DNA of 64,000 nt from RGIG3701 sp031553595 (GTDB taxonomy: Bacteria; Planctomycetota; Planctomycetia; Pirellulales; Thermoguttaceae): NCBI GenBank assembly GCA_031553595.1, contig JAVBLI010000016.1, forward strand, positions 310,001 through 374,000, read 5' to 3'. Position 1 is the first letter of the stretch. Every line of letters begins with the position of its first letter. The translations under genes were made by a program, and so were the position numbers. A model generated the notes under the pieces. The model was not told the DNA's origin, made no database searches, and saw only the letters and a list, made by a program, of their open reading frames with translations. Positions 13,701 to 22,700 of the stretch are shown in pieces.

Positions 13701-16700
13701 CGATGCCAGCGACGTGACCGTGGAAGACACGATCATCGACGAGCAGAACATCTTCATCAGCGGCGCGGCGAACGTCATGGTATCTTCGGGGACGGTCATC
13801 GGCAACAGCATTCCGTCCGTCGACGGCGAAGCCCAGAAGGATCAGACGAATACGTTGGCGATGGAAACGACCGAGCGAATCCAGTTCACGCCGTTCCAGT
13901 TGACCAATGCTACGCTGTGGACGGCCGGCCATGGTTATAGTTTCACGGTGGCCGACCGTTATGGCAACTCGGTTACGTACTACCTGATGACGCGGGCTGG
14001 CGTCGTTCCCCCGGGCATGACAGGTATTCGGATCGACCAGGTCACCAACACCCGTAACGGCATTGCGGGCGACATTGACGGCGACCGCGATTTCGATTCT
14101 CAGGACCTGGTCAGCATCCTCGCGATGTACATCGCCGACAGCGTCAACGGCGGCGCCCTGGTCGGCCTGACGGCCTACGCCACCGGCGACTGCCTGATGA
14201 TCAAGGGTTCCAACTACGTGGTCGCGAACATTGGCGGCCCGGTCGTCAACCACACCTGGAAATCCGGCGGCGACACGCTGCTGAATCCCGAAGCGTTCCC
14301 GATTCGCAGCTCCGGCCTGGTCGGCGGCGTGAGTCGGCCGCTGACGTTCGCGTCCTCGGCTGAGGAGTTCGCGCGGGCGATCGCGCTGGCGATGGAAAAC
14401 TGCTACAATTCCTACCGACTGAATCTGGGCGCCCCCGGCGCGACGAACGTGCTGCGTACCAACGACACGTTCATCATGAACGTCGAGGACGGCGTGGCGC
14501 TGAACGACGAAATCCGTTATATCATCCAGCGCGGCAATGAAGCCGTCGACGCTCCTGGGCTGCTCGACGGGGCGCAGGACCCGACGTGGATTCCGTACGT
14601 GAAAATCGTTACGGTTGCCGAGAATGCCACGACTTGGGAAGTGGCGATTGCGCTGCGGGATGCGCTCAATGCCGATTATCCCGCCGCGGGCTATCTTTTC
14701 GAAGTGGTTCTGAAGGACGGAGTGGTTTCCCTGGTCTACACGCCCGGCCAGTTGTCGTCTAACGTGGATTTCGTGACGATCATCAACGGCGTTATGACGA
14801 CGGAAACGCTCAACCGACTGAACATTTATACTTCCAGCAAGTATAAGGCCGGCGAGGGGACGAAGGTGAATATCATCGGTTCCGTGGGCGACGACAGCCG
14901 CGTGCTGATGTCGGGCGGACCGCTGCCGTTTACCAACAAATTGATGAACGACGCGCATGTGTATCCCACCGACGGTAGCGAATATCGGCGCAACTGGTCG
15001 TACTATTCGACCTACGCGCCTTATTATTTCGATCCGCAGGGGCAGGATCCCACCCGGCTGACGGCGATGATGCAGGGCCAGGGTAACCGGTATGAGGGTG
15101 CGTATGTCGATGACATCATCATCGGCTTCCGCGAACGTGGCGTGATGTATACGGGCAGTCCCAGCGGGACGACGACCGTGGATCAGGAAGACCCGGATAC
15201 CGGCGAAGTGACGCAGATGGCGTCGTTTATCGAAGCGCTCTACCAGTTCGTCGGCCAGGTGCCAGCGGATGCGGTCAAGAGCGGCGAGTATCAGTTGCAG
15301 ATCCGCCGCGCTTCGGACTTCGGGTACATTTCCAGCACCGAGCCGCTGAAGGTCGACCTGATGCGTGCGTTCGACACGAACGAGCGCTTCGCGCAGGAGT
15401 TGTCGTTGCAGGCGACGCAAGGTTCGCAGATCGCGCATCTGGACATCTTCACCATCAGCGACGGTACGCAGGAGGTGCAGTTCCAGTTCGTGCTGTGGTC
15501 GGAGTCGGATAATGTTGTCGGTGCCAATGGCTATACCGCCGCCGGCGCGATTCCGATCTTCTATTACGGCACCGAGTCGCAGGCGGAGATCGCGCAGAAA
15601 ATCGTCTCGGCAGTGAACAAAGCCTACAGCATTTACGTTTCCGGGCATCTGCAGAAGTTCAATGTGCGTGCTTATATTCAGGGCGACGGCGGCACGGCGG
15701 TCGTTAACCTGGTCGGCGCTGCGCAGATCAAGATATTCGGCGCATCGCTGTTTGAAATGATCAAGCACAACGACGACACCAACGCGTCGTATCAGCTCAA
15801 CGCGATGGGCATATTCCTGGGCACGGAGTTCACGTCCATGGGCGACCAGAACACCAGTTACGGCCAGGGGTTGATTTACCTCAACTCGAACATGATTGCG
15901 TATTCGAAGGAAAACGGTATCCAGATCATTACCGGCGAGCGCGACATGATGGAAAATTATCCGCACCCGGGAACGGTTGCGAACCTGACGACGCGAAACA
16001 GCGGCAACCTGGTTTCCGGCGTCGCGGTCATCAACAACATCATTGCGTTCTCCGGAAATGCCGGAATTTACATGAACGGCGACGACGGCTCCGGTTCCTA
16101 TCTCGGCGCCCGTCTGTTCTCCCATGTGGCCAACAACACCATTTGGGGGACCGGCGCCGTGGGCGGCTCGACCGGTATTCATGTCGGCGCGAACATGGCC
16201 CCGACGCTCTTGAACAACGTGATCGCCAACAACACCATCGGCATCAACGTCGAAGGTGGATCGTGGAATTACACCGTGATCGGCCACAACGCCTTCAGCC
16301 GCAACCTGATGCACGGGTACGTCGGCGAGAGTTATATTCTCGTCGGTGCCATGGAACCGCTGTTTGTCAGCCCGAATACGTTGAATTTCTATCCTGTCCG
16401 CGGTTCGAAGATTATTGATGCCGCGCGGGACAGCCTGGAAGATCGGGTGGCGTTTGCGAACCTCCGGGCGACACTCGGCATCGAGGCGTCGCCGATCATC
16501 GCGCCGATTCTGGACATTTACGGCCAGACGCGTACGGACGATCCGGGCACGAGCATTTACGTCGGCGGCGGCATGACTTCCTTCAAGGATATCGGCGCGG
16601 TCGACCGGGTCGACTTCGAGGGGCCTTGGGCCGAGTTGAAGACGCCGAACGACAACGGCTCCGCCGATATGGATCCGCTTTTGGGCGACGTGGCGCTGAA

Positions 16701-19700
16701 GGTCTTCAAGGAAGACAGCTTCAAGATTCAGTTGTACGACAACGGCGTGGGCATTAACGACGCGATGGTGACGGCCGCTTCCGTCCAGATTTATCAGTGG
16801 CCCAGCAACACGGATTTCAATCCCGACGATGCCGTCCTGTTGCGCTCCGGCGTCGACTACATTTTCGACTACGACCGCGTGACCGACCTGATTTCGCTGT
16901 ACCCCGTCACGGGAACGTGGCGTCCGGGCGTGCGTTATCAGATCGTGCTGTCCAACAGTCAGGCGACCGATCCGCAGAGCTTCATCTGCGACTTGGCCGG
17001 CAACGAATTGCAGGCGAACCGTCCGAACGGCAACGCGCAGCTGGATGCGCTGTTCAGCGGCACGACACAGTTCTGGGTTTACATTTCCGGCATGGACTGG
17101 GGCGACGCGCCCGACCCGACATATCCGTCGCTGGCCAGCAACAACGGCGCGTGTCATATCATCGTGCCGGGGTTCCATCTCGGGCCGAATATCTCCAGTG
17201 AATCCGATGCCCGGCAGAATAAAGATGCCACCGGCGACACGTACGACGACGGCGTTTTCCTGCCCTACGACACGCAGATGAAGATGGGCAGCACGGTGAA
17301 GATTACCGTCAATGTGACGGCCGACGATCGTTTCGTGAAAGCGGACGGCACGGTGGGTTACGTCAACGCGTGGATTGATTTCGCGGGCGACGGCGGCTGG
17401 GACAACGGCCTGGACTATGCCCTGATCGATTATCCGGTCAAGGCAGGTGACAATATCATCGAGATTTGGGTTCCGGACGGCGTGCTTGCCGACGGCGTCG
17501 ATTTCGTCGACACGTTCGCGCGTTTCCGCCTGACGACCTACAAGCTCGAAGGCTCGGGCGTCGACTTCCGCGGCGAGGCCACAGATGGGGAAGTGGAAGA
17601 CTACGCCGTCCGGGTCGTCCGTCAATATCACGACTACGGCGACGCGCCGCGGCGTTACGACATCGACCCGGGTACCGGCCTGCTGAACCCCGCGCGGCAC
17701 ATCATCGATTACGATGCCAACGGGAGATTCATCGGCCCATACCTCGGCGAGTACAACCGGAACCTGCCCGACACCGAGCGTGAACCGCAGTGGTCGATCA
17801 ATGCCGACGGCGACAATAAGAAAGACGCGGCGGACGAAAACGGCGTGGTCTTCGGGACGCTGGTTGCCAGTCAGGATATTCACATGACGTTCAACGTCCA
17901 GCGCAATCTGGCAGGTTACCCAGCCGGTACGACGGTTTATATCAGCGTCTGGATGGACTATCTTGGCGACGGCACTTGGGTGCCGGTGCTTCTGGATTAC
18001 GTGCCCACGCAGGACGGGCAGAACCGTCCGACGGCCGCCGACTATGCCAAGTCGGGCCTGGACGGCACGGTTCCGCTCAACGCGCTGGAAGGTGCGACCT
18101 ATGCCCGCGTGCGGATCACCACCGAGGCGGGAATCGGCCCCATCGGCGAAGCGAAGGACGGCGAAGTGGAAGACTACCTGATCTACATCGTCGGCGAACC
18201 CATGGACTGGGGCGACGCGCCGAACAGCTACGGCACGATGGGCCCCGACGGCGCCCATCACCGCATCTGGCTGGGCGAAGGCGGCTACTATCTGGGTATC
18301 GACAACGGCGACCCGCTGTATGTCGGCGTCGACCATGAAATCGACGGCCAGCCCAGTGTCAACGCCGACGGCGACGACCTCAACGGCGCCTACAACGACG
18401 AAAGCGGCGTGTCCTTCACGCGTCTGGTGCCCGGTCGCATGGCGACGGTTACGGTCGAAGTGACGGGCAATACCGGTTACCTTTACGGCTGGATCGACTA
18501 CAATCGCAACGGCGTCTTCGACGCCAGCGACGCGGTTATTTACGATAAAGACGCGAAGGATCCGACGAAAACGGCCGGAAACGTCTGGGGCTTCGACATC
18601 ACGACCCATGACGATTACGATCCTAGTTCCTATACGCAAGTGCTGAAATTCAACGTGTACATTCCGATCGACGCGTATGCCGGCGACACCTACGCCCGCT
18701 TCCGTCTCAGCAGCAGCGAGGCGGAGTTGGGTCCGACGGGCTATGGCGGTTTCGGCGAAGTGGAAGACTACAAAGTCTCGCTCGAGTTGGGCAACGGTAA
18801 AATCAGCGGTTATGTGTTCAACGACCTTAACGCCAACGGCTTGTGGGATCAGCAGATCGCGACGACTCCGCCGCTGTTCAGCATCCCCGCGCCTTCCAAT
18901 CCGTATACGCTGGGCAAGGGCAATGATATTTCGACGCGGACATCGCTGGGATTCGAGTTCGAATACTTCGGCAATAGCTACCGTGAAATCTACATTTCGA
19001 CCGACGGCTACGTCTGTTTCGGCTCGGCCGTCGGGCCGCTGACGATCGGGCAGGATCCGAAAGTGCCGACGATTGCGGTCTTCTGGTCCGACAACAATAC
19101 GCAGTACCGCGGCACCGTCAGCTACGAGCGTGGCGTGGCGACCAACGGCAACCGTTTCTTCATGGTTACGTGGTCGAACGTCCCGGCCAACGGCACCGCT
19201 GCCGCGGAGACGAAGCTCAACACGTATGTGTTGTACATTGAAAACACCACCGGCGGCGACATCGTGGCGATGCAGTATACCCAGTTGAACTGGGCGTCGG
19301 CACCGGCCGCGGGCGAAACGGGGTGGACGGGTTACGGCGGGCAGCCAGCCATTGCCGGCTTCTATTCCGGAACCGGAACGTTCATTTCGGTTGGCAGCGT
19401 CAGCTCCCAGGCCGATGCGGATCGCCTCCTGGCCAAGACGACTTACAGCATGAAAGGCTGCCACGCGTACCGCTTCGATCCGTCGACCGGATTGCCCGGC
19501 GGTCGCGAGCCCGGCCTGGCGATGTATGATATTTACGAAGAAGGCAAGTATATCAACAAGAATATCCGCGTCTTCATCGACGATAACGACAACGGTAAAT
19601 GGGATGTGGGCGAGCAGTGGACGTATGCGATGTTCGACGATCCGTCGACGACCGTCAACGAACTTGGATATTTCGAGTTTACGGGCCTGTTTGCCGGCGA

Positions 19701-22700
19701 GTACGACATCTGTATGGAAGTGTTCGACGGCAATATGTGGGTGCAGACGACGCCGAATCGCACGGCGCCGATCAGCACGACGGACACGATGACGCTCAAG
19801 GTGCTGGATATGGTCGACGACCACAGCACGTTTACGCTGACCATCGGCACAGCCGGCGGGACGCAGCGGAAGGTGACGTTCGAATTCGTCGACACCTCGC
19901 AGAGTCAGACGCCGAACTACTTATCCAATACCGCCATTTACTACAACTCGACGGACGACACGGCCAACACCCTGGCCACGGCCATCGTGACGGCGATCAA
20001 CAGCGCGCTGGGCGCTAACACCGCCCGTGCGGAAGTGGGCAATATCCGCCTTTCCGCGGGGGTTTACGACCTGAATATCGCGTCGCTTGAGGGCAAGATC
20101 GCGATTCAGTCTTCGCACAGCCTTCCCGCTGACGAACTGCGAAGTGGGTATTACCACGTCGTTCTCAGCGGCGACGAGCAGCGTTCGGGGCTGAATTTCG
20201 GTGCCTTCCGTAAGGGGGAGGTTTACATCCTCAGCACGGAAATCACCGAAGGCAACTCGGGCGAGAAGATCATCCGCGTCGGCGTGGAGCTTACCGGTTC
20301 GTACGGCGCGGAGTACGGCTTCTGGTATCAGACCGGGCCATACATCACCAGCGATGTCGTGGTGGGCTATTACTGCGACGAGAACGGCAATCTGGACGAC
20401 ACGCGTCCGATCTACGCCGGCCAGGCGGTCGCGGGCGCGAATAACGGCAAGCCGGTCGGCTATTACATCCCGGGAGTTCAGGTTGTGCTGGCCGATGGTT
20501 CGTTGTTCACAACTACCGGCGACCTGACGAACCAGAACAACTGGATCATGGCCGACTACCGTGCCGCCAGCGGTTATTACAAGTTCATCGGAACGCCGCA
20601 GGGAACGCCCGCCGGCGAATGGAACACGACGCAGATCACGAATTCGACGCACTACAACAACTATGAAGCGCGTATTTCGGGCAACCGTATCGTGTATGTC
20701 AAAACAGACCAGGTCGACGGCGTGAAGCAGCCCAGTGAGGTGTTTGTTTACGACCACACCGTGGGCAGCGACATCTGGAGCTCCGGCAACCAGGTGAACA
20801 ACAACTATGCCGACATCTCCGGCGACTGGATCGTATGGTCGAAGGAGATGCCGTACAAAGTAAACGGTTTGACCGTGATGTATTATCAGTTGTTCGCGTA
20901 TAATCTGGAAACGAACGTCATGGTTCAGTTGACGGACAATACCTACAACAACATCAACGCGCGGATTTCCGACGGTAACGTGATCTGGGAGCAGCAGCGG
21001 ACGCAAGCCAACGGCGTGAAGCAGACGTTCCTGATGACCACCAACATCAACGGAGATCCGATTGCCAATACGCGCCAAATTTACCAGTCGACCGACATCG
21101 CGACCGTGAACGTGGACTCGATTCGGATCAACACGTCCGACGCGGGTGTCCTGCATGCGGTCTGGACGGTGACGTCCAAGATCGACAACACGACGAAGGT
21201 GTGGTATTACGACGGCGTGATTGCGGCACAGGTAACGCCGGGCGGCAACGCCGACGAAACGAGGCCGGAGCTGGACAACGGAATTATCGTCTTCCAGTCC
21301 AAGAACATGACGACGAAAGAGGAGAATATTTACTACTTTATCATTGGCCAGTCGCCTTCCTCGCAACTGCTGCGGTCCACCGGTTCCTACGGGAACATCA
21401 ACCCGCAGATTTCCAATGGAATCGTGGTGTGGGAAGCGTACGACCGTGTTTCGCTTACCAAGGATATTTTCTATTGCGATTTGAATACGGGTCTGCGGGT
21501 GACGAACATCACCAACAGCCCGGAGCAGGATACGACTCCGGTCATTTTCGGCAATCGCATCGCGTGGCGTGGGGAAGCGATATCATTGACCTCCAGCAGC
21601 GGCTTTGCGTGGGACATCTTCTTCTACGAGATCGGCACGGGAACCATTTCCCGGAACATCACGCAGGACGACCGCAGCGACAGCACCCCGATGATTTCCG
21701 AAGACATGATCGTCTGGCGTGCCCATGAAGAGAAGACGGGCGCCTATCAAATCTTCGTTGCCACGCAGGTCGTCGGCCGGTTGACCGAGTATATCGAAAT
21801 CGTCATTTACGGCGATACGACGATCGAGGAGGACGAAATGTTCGCCCTGATCCTGCAGCAGATCGAAGGCGGAAATGTCATTATCCGCGACGGCCGTGCG
21901 GTAATCACGATCCTCAACGACGACGGCGAAATGGACTTCGGCGAAGCCGACAGCAACAAGTATCCCACGAAGATCGCCGACAACGGGGCGCGTCATAACG
22001 CCAAGTCCGGCTACATCCTGGGCAAACTGATCGACTCCGAAGAAGACGGATTCCCGCTGATTCGCAATGGCCAGCCGGTGACTTCCGACAACGCGCTGGG
22101 GCTGAAGGACAACGACGGTGTGGTTCTGCCCGCGTCGTTCGTGCCCGGCTCGATGGCGACCATCAAGGTAACGGTGACGCTGCCCGACGGTGTCGACGAA
22201 GCGAAGCTCGACGCGTGGATCGACTTCAACCACAACGGCAGTTGGGATGACGGCGGCGACCAGATCCTGAATTCCTACACGATCCGGCGCAATCCGAGCG
22301 ATCCGACCAACAACGTGGTTACGGTCGACATTTCGATCCTTGTGCCGCGGACGACCTACGAGGGCGAAACGTGGTCCCGCTTCCGTCTCAGCGCGAATGG
22401 CGGCCTGGCGCCGACCGGATACTGCTCGACGGGTGAAGTCGAAGACTACAAAGTCACGATCGCCCGCAAGCCGGCATCCACGTCGCGCACGCTGATCATC
22501 AACGGCAGCGAAGCGGCGAACGACGCGTTCGTCTTCCGCGTGATCAACGACTACAAGCAGTTCGAAGTCACGACCAGCACCGGAACCAGGGTGTACAACG
22601 TTGCGGACTACGACCTGGTGACCTTCGACGGCATGTCCACCGGAGGCGACTCCTTCCACTTCGTCGGCGGCAGTCAGTCCGAAAGCATGTACCTCTGGCC

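Noticed and set aside
11902..19824. A 2640-codon open frame on the minus strand inside the giant gene
   Set aside because: It has no ribosome site, no recognisable domain, and a His/Arg/Val/Asp-rich composition typical of the antisense of GC-rich coding sequence. The plus-strand frame carries clear domains throughout.
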